40,050 nt of DNA. Source: Oscillospiraceae bacterium. Lineage in GTDB: Bacteria > Bacillota > Clostridia > Oscillospirales > Ruminococcaceae. Below, piece after piece: positions 24,475 to 32,682 of the stretch. Positions within the stretch are counted from its first letter, which is position 1. Each line of letters starts with the position of its first letter. The notes under the pieces are model-generated. The model had not been told where the DNA came from and searched no databases. It saw nothing but the letters and a program-made list of their open reading frames with translations. The translations under genes were made by a program, and so were the position numbers. The DNA is taken from NCBI GenBank assembly GCA_003512525.1, contig DOQG01000006.1, forward strand, positions 1 through 40,050, read 5' to 3'.

Positions 24475-25848
24475 ATGGGCAGAGATAAACTCGGCAGCCG
24501 TCTTGGCTTTATACTGCTCAGCGCAGGCTGTGCAATAGGAATAGGAAACGTATGGAAATTTCCTTATGTGGTAGGTCAAAGCGGCGGCGGGCTTTTTGTC
24601 CTGATATACCTGTTCTTCCTGATAATACTCGGTGTACCTGTACTCACTATGGAATTTTCCATAGGCAGAGCGGCTCAGAAAAGCCCTGCCAAAATGTATG
24701 AACAGCTTGAACCGAAAGGCTCAAGGTGGCACTTACACGGCAAGGTTTCCCTTATCGGCTGTTATCTGCTTATGATGTTCTATACGACTGTTGCCGGCTG
24801 GATGCTGAAATTCTTTGTTTCCACCGCATCGGGAGAGCTTGCCGGAATGGATACTGCGGCTGTGGAAAACCACTTCAATATTGACGTTCTCGGTGACCCT
24901 GTTTCGCTTATTGGCTATATGGGGATTGTCGTTGTGATAGGCGTTCTCGTATGCTTTATCGGCGTTCAGAACGGACTTGAAAAGGTCACAAAGGTAATGA
25001 TGATCGCACTGCTTGCTATTATGGCAGTGCTTGCGATAAACAGCTTTACACTGCCCGGGGGAGCGGAAGGACTTTCGTTCTATCTTCTGCCCGACTTCGG
25101 TGCAATAGAAAAGGTAGGTATAACGAATATCCTTGTAAGCGCAATGAAGCAAGCGTTTTTTACGCTCAGTATCGGTATGGGAAGTATGGCTATATTCGGC
25201 AGTTACATCGGTAAGGATCGCTCTCTTCTCGGAGAATCTGTAAACGTGGCACTGCTTGATACTTTTGTTGCGATAGCATCGGGGCTTATAATCTTCCCCG
25301 CCTGCTCGGCATACGGAGTTGATGTTACAAGCGGACCTAAGCTGTTATTCATAACGCTGCCCAACATATTCAACAATCTGCCGCTCGGCAGACTCTGGGG
25401 CAGTCTTTTCTTCGTGTTTATGTCGTTTGCGGCACTGTCAACGGTACTCGCCGTATTTGAATGTATCATAGCAAACACGATGGATCTGTGGGGCTGGAGC
25501 AGAAAGAAATCCTGCCTTATAAACGGCATACTGCTGTTTGTGCTGTCAGTGCCCTGCTGTCTTGGCTTTAACATACTGAGCGGCTTTCAGCCGCTGGGTG
25601 CGGGAAGTACAATACTCGATCTTGAAGATACTATCGTCAGCAACTTTATTCTTCCGCTCGGCTCATTGGTATTCATACTGTTCTGTGTTACGAAAAAGGG
25701 CTGGGGCTGGGATAACTTCGTAAATGAAGCCAATACCGGCAAGGGTCTTAAGATAAAGAAGTTTATGAAAGGCTATATGACCTATTTCCTGCCTGTGCTT
25801 GTAATGCTTGTGTTTGTTATGGGACTGGTGGGGCTTATAAAAGGCTGA
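24475..25848 (+). CDS. Sodium-dependent transporter, NSS (SNF) family
   Basis: A 457-residue membrane symporter with 11-12 helices that imports an amino acid or other small solute with sodium. The first helix holds the conserved SAGCAIGIGNVWKFPYVVG (about 17-35), matching the sodium and substrate site of LeuT-type proteins, with the GGG that follows. The segment SIGMGSMAIFGSYIGKDRSL (about 230-250) and the PSC/C-rich helix NTMDLWGWSRKKS also fit the family. The substrate cannot be read. It is a single-gene unit with GGAGG four bases before the ATG and a strong terminator after it. A sodium-coupled transporter next to an ATP synthase with sodium-type c-ring residues is consistent with a sodium economy, but that is inference. 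Confidence 0.9.
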   Translation: MGRDKLGSRLGFILLSAGCAIGIGNVWKFPYVVGQSGGGLFVLIYLFFLIILGVPVLTMEFSIGRAAQKSPAKMYEQLEPKGSRWHLHGKVSLIGCYLLMMFYTTVAGWMLKFFVSTASGELAGMDTAAVENHFNIDVLGDPVSLIGYMGIVVVIGVLVCFIGVQNGLEKVTKVMMIALLAIMAVLAINSFTLPGGAEGLSFYLLPDFGAIEKVGITNILVSAMKQAFFTLSIGMGSMAIFGSYIGKDRSLLGESVNVALLDTFVAIASGLIIFPACSAYGVDVTSGPKLLFITLPNIFNNLPLGRLWGSLFFVFMSFAALSTVLAVFECIIANTMDLWGWSRKKSCLINGILLFVLSVPCCLGFNILSGFQPLGAGSTILDLEDTIVSNFILPLGSLVFILFCVTKKGWGWDNFVNEANTGKGLKIKKFMKGYMTYFLPVLVMLVFVMGLVGLIKG

Positions 25849-25859
25849 TACTAAAAATA

Positions 25860-25897
25860 ACGACCCCCTGTCTGCCGGGTAGCAGACAGGGGGTCGT
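25860..25897. terminator. Bidirectional terminator between the NSS gene and the atp operon
   Basis: A perfect 16-bp stem (25860-25875 with 25882-25897) with a CGGGTA loop stands between two convergent units. On the minus strand it is followed by TTATTTTTAG, a good tail for ending the atp operon. On the plus strand the tail (GTTATGCGTCTT) is weaker. Confidence 0.88.
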
Positions 25898-25907
25898 GTT
25901 ATGCGTC

Positions 25908-26315
25908 TTACAGCTTTATATTAGCCGTATTTATTCTGTTTATTGCTCTCTTGAGCTTGTACTCAGCAATATCAAGAGCACGCTGATCGTCCTTGTACTG
26001 CTTCATACGCTCTTCAGCAAGAGCCTTTGCCTTTTCGGCACGCTCGACATCTATCTCGTCTGCCCATTCAAACGACTGAGCGAGTATCGATGTCTGATCC
26101 TTTGTGACCTCGACTATACCCGAAGAAACTGCGCCTATGCGTACAGCTCCGTCAATGCGTATCTTCGCCTGTCCTATTGTCAGCGCCGCAACATATGGCT
26201 CGTGCTTTGCAAGTATGCCCTTGTCACCGACGGTAGTACGGACGATAACGCTTTCAGCCATACCGTCATATACTACTCCCTCCGGGGTAAGGATCTTCAG
26301 TTTGAATTCTGTCAT
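25908..26315 (-). CDS. atpC: ATP synthase F1 epsilon subunit
   Basis: The central-stalk subunit that couples rotation and inhibits the idle enzyme. The 135-residue protein has the N-terminal beta-sandwich (FKLKILTPEGVVYDGMAESVIVRTTVGDKGILAKHEPYV region) and a C-terminal helical hairpin (ERAEKAKALAEERMKQYKDD ... AEYKLKRAINRI). It is the last gene of the operon, 23 bases after an unknown membrane gene that separates it from atpD, an unusual break. AAAGGA lies nine bases before the ATG. Confidence 0.95.
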   Translation of the reverse strand: MTEFKLKILTPEGVVYDGMAESVIVRTTVGDKGILAKHEPYVAALTIGQAKIRIDGAVRIGAVSSGIVEVTKDQTSILAQSFEWADEIDVERAEKAKALAEERMKQYKDDQRALDIAEYKLKRAINRINTANIKL

Positions 26316-26338
26316 ATCATCTTTCCTTTCCGCGGGAG

Positions 26339-26881
26339 TTATAAGAACAATACCAAATCTTCAAAATTTTCATCGGCGATATTCGCAAGTGCGGAATAAC
26401 TGCCGTTTGCGTAAGAAACGGAATAGTCCTCGGTAAAATACGATATCTTACTTACGTTGCCGTTTTTAACGCTTATAGTAACGATAAAATGCTCATCTGC
26501 GGGTACGCCGGCTTTCTGCCTTACCATATCGGCGGTAAGGCTATCGCCGTTTTCGCTGTACAGCGAAAGTGCAACGCTTTCGAGCGCTTTTGCTTTTTCC
26601 TGTACGTCCGTTACCGTTTCACCGCTTACAATACCGCTCGGAATATCGTTTCCGGGCTTTACTGCAGCTGACGGTGCGGGAGATACATCTGTGCGCTTTT
26701 TTGTAGTCACGATGACCGATGATTCCTGTGCCGTTGTTTCCGGGGTCGGCAATGGAGTCAATATATCATCGTCCTTTACAGGTCCGCTCATTATAAACGG
26801 TAGTCCTGTTATAATCAGCGCCAGTAAAAGCGCGGTTATCGTCATAGGGCTGAAATAACCCTTGTTATTACGCCTTCTCAT
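26339..26881 (-). CDS. Unknown membrane-anchored protein inserted between atpD and atpC
   Basis: A 180-residue protein that I do not recognise. It has a basic start (RRRNNK), one helix (about 13-32), a Pro/Thr/Ser-rich linker of about 60 residues (PLPTPETTAQESS and on) and a C-terminal domain (about 85-180) with alternating charged and hydrophobic residues, likely a small outer domain. The ATG at 26881 is chosen because AAAAGG lies six bases ahead; a TTG at 26896 would add five residues but has no such site. The start overlaps the last 14 bases of atpD in another frame, so it is translated with the operon and does not look like recent junk. It separates atpD from atpC. Standard operons have nothing here. 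Base composition is like its neighbours. Confidence 0.65.
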   Translation of the reverse strand: MRRRNNKGYFSPMTITALLLALIITGLPFIMSGPVKDDDILTPLPTPETTAQESSVIVTTKKRTDVSPAPSAAVKPGNDIPSGIVSGETVTDVQEKAKALESVALSLYSENGDSLTADMVRQKAGVPADEHFIVTISVKNGNVSKISYFTEDYSVSYANGSYSALANIADENFEDLVLFL

Positions 26882-28265
26882 TCTTAGCCTTTTCAACAGC
26901 CTCGTCGATAGTGCCTACAAACAGGAATGCAGACTCGGGAAGATCGTCGTGTTTGCCCTCGATGATCTCCTTGAAGCCTCTTATCGTTTCCTTGAGCGGA
27001 ACATACTTACCCTTCATACCTGTGAACTGTTCTGCAACCGAGAACGGCTGAGATAAGAAACGCTGTATCTTTCTTGCTCTTGATACGGTAAGCTTGTCGT
27101 TGTCGTCAAGCTCGTCCATACCGAGGATAGCGATGATATCCTGAAGCTCGTTATAACGCTGGAGTATCGACTGTACCTGTCTTGCAACCTCGTAATGCTC
27201 CTCGCCGACTATCTCGGGAGTGAGTATTCTTGATGTACTGTCAAGAGGGTCAACAGCGGGGAAAATACCCATTGATGAGATGTTTCTTGAAAGTACCGTT
27301 GTTGCATCAAGGTGTGCGAATGTTGTAGCAGGTGCGGGGTCGGTAAGGTCGTCCGCAGGAACGTAAACTGCCTGTACCGATGTGATAGATCCCTTCTTTG
27401 TAGAAGTGATACGCTCCTGCAAAGCGCCCATTTCGGTCGCCAGTGTAGGCTGATAACCAACTGCTGACGGCATACGTCCGAGCAGAGCTGAAACCTCAGA
27501 GCCTGCCTGTGTAAATCTGAATATATTATCGATGAAGAGCAACACGTCCTGACCTTCCTTATCACGGAAGTATTCAGCCATTGTAAGACCTGAGAGGGCT
27601 ACTCTCATTCTCGCTCCGGGCGGCTCGTTCATCTGACCGTAAACAAGCGTTGTCTTTTCGATAACACCGGATTCGGTCATTTCGTTGTAAAGGTCGTTAC
27701 CCTCACGGGTACGCTCACCGACACCTGTGAATACCGAAAGACCGCCGTGCTGTTTAGCGATGTTGTTGATAAGCTCCATAATAAGTACGGTCTTACCGAC
27801 ACCTGCACCGCCGAACAGACCTATCTTACCGCCCTTAAGGTAAGGCGCGATAAGGTCTACGACCTTGATACCCGTTTCAAGTACCTGTGTTGAACCCTCC
27901 TGCTCCTCAAATGACGGAGCGGGACGATGGATCTCCCATTTTTCTTCCGTTTCGGGCTGGGGCTTGTTATCAACAGCCTCGCCGAGCAGGTTGAATATTC
28001 TGCCGAGGGTCTGTCTGCCTACGGGAACCTTTATTGATGCGCCCGTATCTACTGCCGGAAGTCCTCTTACAAGTCCGTCCGTGCTTCCCATTGCTATGCA
28101 ACGCACCGTATCGTCACCGATATGCTGCGCTACTTCTACGGTCAGCTTTTTGCCCTCGTGTTCTATCTCTATGGCGTTAAGCAGGTTAGGCAGATGCTCC
28201 GGGGGAAACTTTATATCAAGTACCGCACCGATGATCTGCACAACCGTGCCGATATTCTGTGGCAT
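26868..28265 (-). CDS. atpD: ATP synthase F1 beta subunit
   Basis: The catalytic subunit of the F1 hexamer. The 465-residue protein has Walker A GGAGVGKT (152-159), the acidic GERTREGNDLYNEM region with the catalytic Glu, the DELSEED-like stretch GMDELDDND and the usual C-terminal helical domain. The gene order is atpG-atpD-unknown-atpC. AGGACAGG lies ahead of the ATG. Its last 14 bases overlap the start of the unknown gene that follows. Confidence 0.97.
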   Translation of the reverse strand: MPQNIGTVVQIIGAVLDIKFPPEHLPNLLNAIEIEHEGKKLTVEVAQHIGDDTVRCIAMGSTDGLVRGLPAVDTGASIKVPVGRQTLGRIFNLLGEAVDNKPQPETEEKWEIHRPAPSFEEQEGSTQVLETGIKVVDLIAPYLKGGKIGLFGGAGVGKTVLIMELINNIAKQHGGLSVFTGVGERTREGNDLYNEMTESGVIEKTTLVYGQMNEPPGARMRVALSGLTMAEYFRDKEGQDVLLFIDNIFRFTQAGSEVSALLGRMPSAVGYQPTLATEMGALQERITSTKKGSITSVQAVYVPADDLTDPAPATTFAHLDATTVLSRNISSMGIFPAVDPLDSTSRILTPEIVGEEHYEVARQVQSILQRYNELQDIIAILGMDELDDNDKLTVSRARKIQRFLSQPFSVAEQFTGMKGKYVPLKETIRGFKEIIEGKHDDLPESAFLFVGTIDEAVEKAKNEKA

Positions 28266-28289
28266 AGATCAGTCCTGTCCTTTCTTAAC

Positions 28290-29150
28290 TTAATTAAGCG
28301 CATTAGCACCCGATACGATCTCATTGAGCTCGTTCGTTATCTTTTCCTGTCTTGCACGGTTGTACATAAGTGACAGGTTTGCGATCATTTCCTCTGCGTT
28401 GTCCGTTGCATTCTCCATAGCAGTTCGTCTTGCACCAAGCTCAGAAGCATAGCTTTCGTTGACCGCACACATGATAAGACTTGTGATAAGCTTTGGTATC
28501 ACGCGGTTGAAAACTGCCTCAGGACTTGGGTCATAGGTCGTACCTGCCTTGTTTTCGGGTACTGCCTTGCCTGTCGGTGCATCTATGGGGAGTACGGGCA
28601 TACGGGTAGGGGTCTGTACAAGAGGAGATACGAACTGCGTAAAGAACAGCTCTATCTCATCGACCTCTCCCTTTGTGAAAAGATCTGTCGCTATCTGCGC
28701 TATATCGGCAGCGTCTGCCGTTTTGATATGCTCCGCAATGCCGGGGAACTGCGCTACTACATCGTATTCGTGCTTTGTAAAGAACTCCACAGACTTTTTG
28801 CCGACAGCTATTATCTTAGGCATATATTCATCGCCGTGCGTTAGCTGTACCAGCTTCAGTATATTGGAGTTGTAACCGCCTGCAAGACCTCTGTCGCCCG
28901 CTATTACAATAAACAGTCGGTTCTTTACCTCTCTGTGCCTTGTATATACGGTGCTCAGGTTCTCCGTTTCGCCTGCTATGCGGCACATAAGGGAATACTG
29001 TGCATCAAAGAACGGACGCGCATCCTCGGCACGAAGCTTTGCCTTTCTCAGCTTAGAAGAGGCAACAAGCTCCATAGCCTTCGTTATCTGCATAGTGGAC
29101 TCAACGCTTTTTACTCTGCGCTTGATGTCCTTCATATTTCCCGAAGCCAT
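28290..29150 (-). CDS. atpG: ATP synthase F1 gamma subunit
   Basis: The rotor shaft of F1. The 286-residue protein has the long N-terminal helix (MKDIKRRVKSVESTMQITKAMELVASSKLRKAK), IAGDRGLAGGYNSN in the middle and the paired C-terminal helix rich in Arg and Asn (TDNAEEMIANLSLMYNRARQ). Length is normal. AAAGGAGG is six bases before the ATG, and its first bases contain the stop codon of the 41-residue gene just upstream, so the two are translationally coupled. Confidence 0.96.
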   Translation of the reverse strand: MASGNMKDIKRRVKSVESTMQITKAMELVASSKLRKAKLRAEDARPFFDAQYSLMCRIAGETENLSTVYTRHREVKNRLFIVIAGDRGLAGGYNSNILKLVQLTHGDEYMPKIIAVGKKSVEFFTKHEYDVVAQFPGIAEHIKTADAADIAQIATDLFTKGEVDEIELFFTQFVSPLVQTPTRMPVLPIDAPTGKAVPENKAGTTYDPSPEAVFNRVIPKLITSLIMCAVNESYASELGARRTAMENATDNAEEMIANLSLMYNRARQEKITNELNEIVSGANALN

Positions 29151-29162
29151 GCAAAGCCTCCT

Positions 29163-29288
29163 TTATCGGATATTGTCACTGTCGATATAAGTCGTCTTTT
29201 TATAGAACAGCTCTAAAACCGTGAGCGCAAGGGTGAGTGCGGATATGCTCAAAGCAACGATGCTCAGTACAAGTGATGCCTTTTTCAT
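29163..29288 (-). CDS. Small one-helix membrane protein of 41 residues between atpA and atpG
   Basis: A complete 42-codon reading frame too short for usual gene finders. It starts MKKASLVLS, has one long hydrophobic helix (about 5-27) and a charged tail (YKKTTYIDSDNIR). AAGGAAG lies seven bases before the ATG, and its TAA stop lies inside the atpG ribosome binding site (TAAAGGAGG), the mark of a real, coupled gene. No known subunit occupies this place in the standard operon. It could be a small accessory subunit or assembly factor of the ATP synthase, but nothing but position supports that. A signal-peptide-like reading is also possible, though no cleavage site is obvious. Confidence 0.6.
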   Translation of the reverse strand: MKKASLVLSIVALSISALTLALTVLELFYKKTTYIDSDNIR

Positions 29289-29327
29289 AACTATTCTTCC
29301 TTTCGCTTAATGCTTATATCTTAAGTT

Positions 29328-30833
29328 TTAAACGTACTTCTCCGAAAAATCCTTGAGAGCGGCTTTAAGCTTTTCTTCGTTTTCGGGAGTGAGTACCTTT
29401 TCTTCTCTTATGCTTGCTGTAATATCGGGGTGAGCCTCTTCCATATGCTTATAGAGGTCACGCTCAAAGTCGCTGACCTTTTCAAGCGGAATGTTCTTCA
29501 GATAGTTGTTGATTACAGCATAGATGATTATGACCTGATTTTCAACAGCTACCGGAGCATTCTGTCCCTGCTTTAATATCTCAACGATACGCTCGCCCTT
29601 TGCAAGACGCTCCTTAGTATCCTTATCAAGATCCGAACCGAACTGTGAGAAGCTCTGCAACTCTCTGAACTGCGAATATTCGAGCTTAAGAGTACCGGAT
29701 ACCTTCTTCATAGCCTTTATCTGAGCGTTACCGCCGACACGGGATACCGAGATACCGGGGTTTACAGCGGGTCTTACACCCGAGTGGAACAGCTCTGTTT
29801 CAAGGAATATCTGACCGTCGGTTATCGAAATAACGTTGGTCGGAATATACGCAGAAACGTCGCCTGCCTGTGTTTCGATTATAGGCAGTGCGGTGAGTGA
29901 ACCGCCGCCATAGTTCTCGTTTAAGTTTGCGGCTCTTTCGAGCAGTCTTGAATGCAGATAGAATACATCGCCGGGGTAAGCCTCACGTCCGGGCGGACGC
30001 TTGAGGAGCAGAGAAAGTGCTCTGTAAGCCACAGCGTGCTTGGACAGGTCATCATATATTATAAGTGCGTCCTTGCCCTTTTCCATGAAGTATTCACCCA
30101 TGGTGCATCCCGAATAGGGTGCAATGTACTGTAAGGGCGCAAGCTCACTTGCGGTAGCGGATACTACTATTGTGTAGTCCATAGCGCCTGCGGCGGTGAG
30201 CTGTTCTACAACGTTAGCAACTGTAGAAGCCTTCTGACCTATAGCAACGTATATACAAATTACGTCTGTTTTCTTCTGATTTATTATCGTATCAATCGCA
30301 ATGGCAGTCTTACCTGTCTGTCTGTCGCCGATGATCAGCTCACGCTGACCTCTTCCTATCGGTATCATGGAATCGATAGCCTTGATACCTGTCTGAAGCG
30401 GAACGTTAACAGATTTTCTCGTAATGATACCTGGAGCGATCTTTTCGATCGGGCGTGTTTCCTTTGCGAGTATAGCGCCCTTGCCGTCGATAGGCTGACC
30501 CAGTGCGTTTACTACTCGTCCGAGCAGTTCCTCGCCTACGGGTACAGATACGACTGAACCTGTGCGCTTTACCGTATCACCCTCTTTGATCTCGGCATCT
30601 GAGCCCAGCATAACCGCACCGACAAAGTCCTGCTCTAAGTTGAGCGCCATGCAGCGAACGCCGTTCTCAAATTCCAGCAGCTCGTTCATCATACACTTTT
30701 CAAGTCCGTGTATACGAACAATACCGTCACCTACAGTTACAACAGTACCTGTATCTTCAAGACGGATCTTTGAGCCGTAGTCCTTGATCCGGGATTTAAT
30801 TATGCCTGTTATTTCATCCGGGCGTAAATCCAT
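29328..30833 (-). CDS. atpA: ATP synthase F1 alpha subunit
   Basis: The non-catalytic nucleotide-binding partner of beta. The 501-residue protein has Walker A GDRQTGKT (169-176), the arginine-finger segment PAVNPGISVSRVGGNAQ with the arginine in SRVG, and the usual C-terminal domain. Gene order puts it after atpH, with 47 bases between, and before the 41-residue gene. AAAGGAAG sits a short distance ahead of the ATG. Confidence 0.97.
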   Translation of the reverse strand: MDLRPDEITGIIKSRIKDYGSKIRLEDTGTVVTVGDGIVRIHGLEKCMMNELLEFENGVRCMALNLEQDFVGAVMLGSDAEIKEGDTVKRTGSVVSVPVGEELLGRVVNALGQPIDGKGAILAKETRPIEKIAPGIITRKSVNVPLQTGIKAIDSMIPIGRGQRELIIGDRQTGKTAIAIDTIINQKKTDVICIYVAIGQKASTVANVVEQLTAAGAMDYTIVVSATASELAPLQYIAPYSGCTMGEYFMEKGKDALIIYDDLSKHAVAYRALSLLLKRPPGREAYPGDVFYLHSRLLERAANLNENYGGGSLTALPIIETQAGDVSAYIPTNVISITDGQIFLETELFHSGVRPAVNPGISVSRVGGNAQIKAMKKVSGTLKLEYSQFRELQSFSQFGSDLDKDTKERLAKGERIVEILKQGQNAPVAVENQVIIIYAVINNYLKNIPLEKVSDFERDLYKHMEEAHPDITASIREEKVLTPENEEKLKAALKDFSEKYV

Positions 30834-30880
30834 TGGAGGTTCTTCCTTTCGTATTTTTTTACCGGCTGACGATCTTTATG

Positions 30881-31426
30881 TCAGTCGATAGTTCCGGCAA
30901 TATCCGCCTTCAGCTGTTCAAGTCTTGCTTTGACGCTTCCGTCGATAGTCGTATTGCCGTAGCTGATAACAACGCCGCCGATGAGCTTATCGTCGGTTTT
31001 CAGCGTCATATTAACGGTCTTGCCCGTGATATCAGCCATTTTTGCTCTGATCTTTTCGACAGCCGTATCCGAAAGAGGCATTGCAGAGGTTACCGTAACA
31101 TCTGCTATACCAAGCTTTTCGTTATACAGCTCTGTAAAGTATGCCAGTATCCGTTCAAAGTCGGGCAGTCTGTCATTTTCGGTAAGTATGCACAGAAAGT
31201 TAAGCACGAAACTGTGCACCTTGCCGTCAAAGACTTCTTTTATAAGCCCTGTCTTTTCCTCTATAAGGATAGTAGGAGTACGAAGCAGCTTTATAAAATC
31301 GGGCTCGGCGGCAAAAACCTCCGACACGCCCTTAAGCTGTCCGAGAATGTCGGGCAGTGCCTTTTCATCCTCTTCGGTTATTAGAGAGAACAATGCGTCG
31401 CCGTATGTCTTGTCAACAGCAGCCAT
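30881..31426 (-). CDS. atpH: ATP synthase F1 delta subunit
   Basis: Peripheral-stalk protein that links F1 alpha to the b subunits. The 181-residue protein begins with YGDALFSLITEEDEKA, a variant of the family's YAxALFE start, and has the conserved end VVISYGNTTIDGSVKARLEQLK (GxxxxxxDxSxxxxLxxL). It begins one base after the atpF stop, with AAAGGAGAGC ahead of the ATG. Confidence 0.94.
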   Translation of the reverse strand: MAAVDKTYGDALFSLITEEDEKALPDILGQLKGVSEVFAAEPDFIKLLRTPTILIEEKTGLIKEVFDGKVHSFVLNFLCILTENDRLPDFERILAYFTELYNEKLGIADVTVTSAMPLSDTAVEKIRAKMADITGKTVNMTLKTDDKLIGGVVISYGNTTIDGSVKARLEQLKADIAGTID

Positions 31427-31427
31427 T

Positions 31428-31982
31428 TCAGCTCTCCTTTCCGATCTGCGACAGAACAGAGTCGATTATCTTCTCGTTGTCCTGCGCGTTTATCTCCTTT
31501 TCGGCAACCTTTGAAGCCGCCATAACTACCATATCGGAAATTTCTTCCTTTATCTCGTTTACCGCACGCTTCTTTTCACGCTCGATAGATTCTTCCGCAC
31601 GCTGTTTCATAGAAGCGGCTTCTTCGTTTGCGGCAGAGATGATCTCGTCCTCTCTTGCCTGCGCCTTCTTTGTAGCGTCGGCTACAATGCGGGCTGCCTC
31701 TTCCTTTGATGTTTCAAGACGCTGTTCGTAGTCTGCCTTTACTGCGGCGGCCTCTTCCTTCGCCTTCTGTGCGTCGTCCATATCCTTGTTTACCGTCTTT
31801 GCGCGCTCGTCAAGTATTTTGCAGACGGGCTTGTGCAGAAAGAAGAAATAAAGCAGAACGATAATGAGCGTGTTGATCAGAGTGAAGACTATAGTGTTAA
31901 GATCTATGCTGACCAGAGAAAACTTAGCCTGTTCAGTTGCCTGCGCAGCCGCTTCCTCGGCTATTCTCAGCATATCCGTCAT
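31428..31982 (-). CDS. atpF: ATP synthase Fo b subunit
   Basis: Peripheral-stalk subunit with one membrane helix. The 184-residue protein has an N-terminal helix (about 26-48, LNTIVFTLINTLIIVLLYFFF) followed by a long, highly charged coiled-coil helix (HKPVCKILDERAKTVNKDMDDAQKAKEEA and on) that reaches delta. The 25 residues before the helix are longer than in most b subunits. AGGATTGAAG precedes the ATG. Confidence 0.95.
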   Translation of the reverse strand: MTDMLRIAEEAAAQATEQAKFSLVSIDLNTIVFTLINTLIIVLLYFFFLHKPVCKILDERAKTVNKDMDDAQKAKEEAAAVKADYEQRLETSKEEAARIVADATKKAQAREDEIISAANEEAASMKQRAEESIEREKKRAVNEIKEEISDMVVMAASKVAEKEINAQDNEKIIDSVLSQIGKES

Positions 31983-32019
31983 TTCACTTCAATCCTTTCG
32001 TGTTGTAGTCTGCCAGAAC

Positions 32020-32283
32020 TTAAAGCTGACTGATAAAGGGATTTGCGAACATCAGCAGCAGAGCGATAACGAGTGAGTAAAGACCTGTGGTTTCCGCAAG
32101 AGCGTCACCGATGATCATCGTTCTCGTGATTGCGCCCGAAGCCTCGGGCTGTCTGCCGATCGCTTCAACAGCCTTACCGCCGCAGAAGCCTTCACCGATA
32201 CCGGGGCCAAGACCTGCGATCATAGCAAGACCTGCACCTATTGCAGATGCGCCCAGTACGATAGCCTGTGATAAGTTTTCCAT
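32020..32283 (-). CDS. atpE: ATP synthase Fo c subunit, sodium-type ion site
   Basis: The 87-residue subunit of the rotating c-ring, two helices with a polar loop RQPE (44-47). The ion site is the pattern GEG (E31 in helix 1) and AETTGLYSL (E64, T65, T66, Y69 in helix 2). Helix 2 Glu followed by Ser/Thr plus a helix 1 Gln or Glu is the mark of sodium-binding rings; the helix 1 Glu form is the two-carboxylate motif known from Fusobacterium nucleatum (E32/E65), whereas Ilyobacter tartaricus has Gln32. The ATG at 32283 is chosen because GGAGG lies eight bases before it; an upstream ATG at 32301 would add six residues (MTEDFD) and start before that site. A hairpin-rich gap of 400 bases lies upstream. 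Confidence 0.95.
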   Translation of the reverse strand: MENLSQAIVLGASAIGAGLAMIAGLGPGIGEGFCGGKAVEAIGRQPEASGAITRTMIIGDALAETTGLYSLVIALLLMFANPFISQL

Positions 32284-32301
32284 ATCAAAGTCCTCCGTCA
32301 T

Positions 32302-32437
32302 TTTATTCTACCTGTAGGTAGATTATTGTTTTTATTACACCACAGTTTCCTGTGGGGGTAAACATATAAAATTATAATTTGTGGAAAATCCTGCTTTTAT
32401 AAAAAATAGAGCAAATTTTCTATCCCTATCCCCTTTA
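32302..32437 (-). other. AT-rich stretch upstream of atpE with small inverted repeats
   Basis: Contains the dyad CTACCT/AGGTAG (32308-32321), a hairpin CCACAG/CTGTGG (32340-32355) and a TATAAT-like box on the minus strand (32371-32376) with no good -35 partner. A separate weak promoter or processing site for atpE is possible but not shown. Confidence 0.3.
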
Positions 32438-32640
32438 GGACACTCTAATGGCTTTGCATCGTGCAAAGCTTGGTGTGTCCTTATTTCGGCATCCTTGCCG
32501 AAAACCCCTTTGGGCTATTAGCTGGGGCTACCGCCCAGTCCAAGCAGGGACGCTTGCAGTCAGCCGTACAAAGTCACTGCACGACGCAGTGACACAAATG
32601 GCTGACGACCTGTACGGGGGCTTCGCCCCTGCGACCCCAT
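32438..32640. repeat. Hairpin cluster inside the atp operon, including palindromic repeat copy B
   Basis: About 200 non-coding bases between atpB and atpE contain five hairpins: GGACAC/GTGTCC around GCTTTGCA/TGCAAAGC (32438-32480), TTTCGGCA/TGCCGAAA (32484-32503), CAAGC/GCTTG (32541-32556), GTCAGCC/GGCTGAC around GTCACTGC/GCAGTGAC (32559-32606) and GGGGC/GCCCC (32617-32629). The segment 32541-32606 has the same plan as 9653-9719, and 32606-32640 matches the repeat at 24302-24334 when read on the minus strand. There is no open frame of note, and no T run that would make it a terminator for the leftward operon. Confidence 0.75.
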
Positions 32641-32682
32641 TTTTAGTTATCATAGAGGTTTTACAATAGAATACATGTTAAT

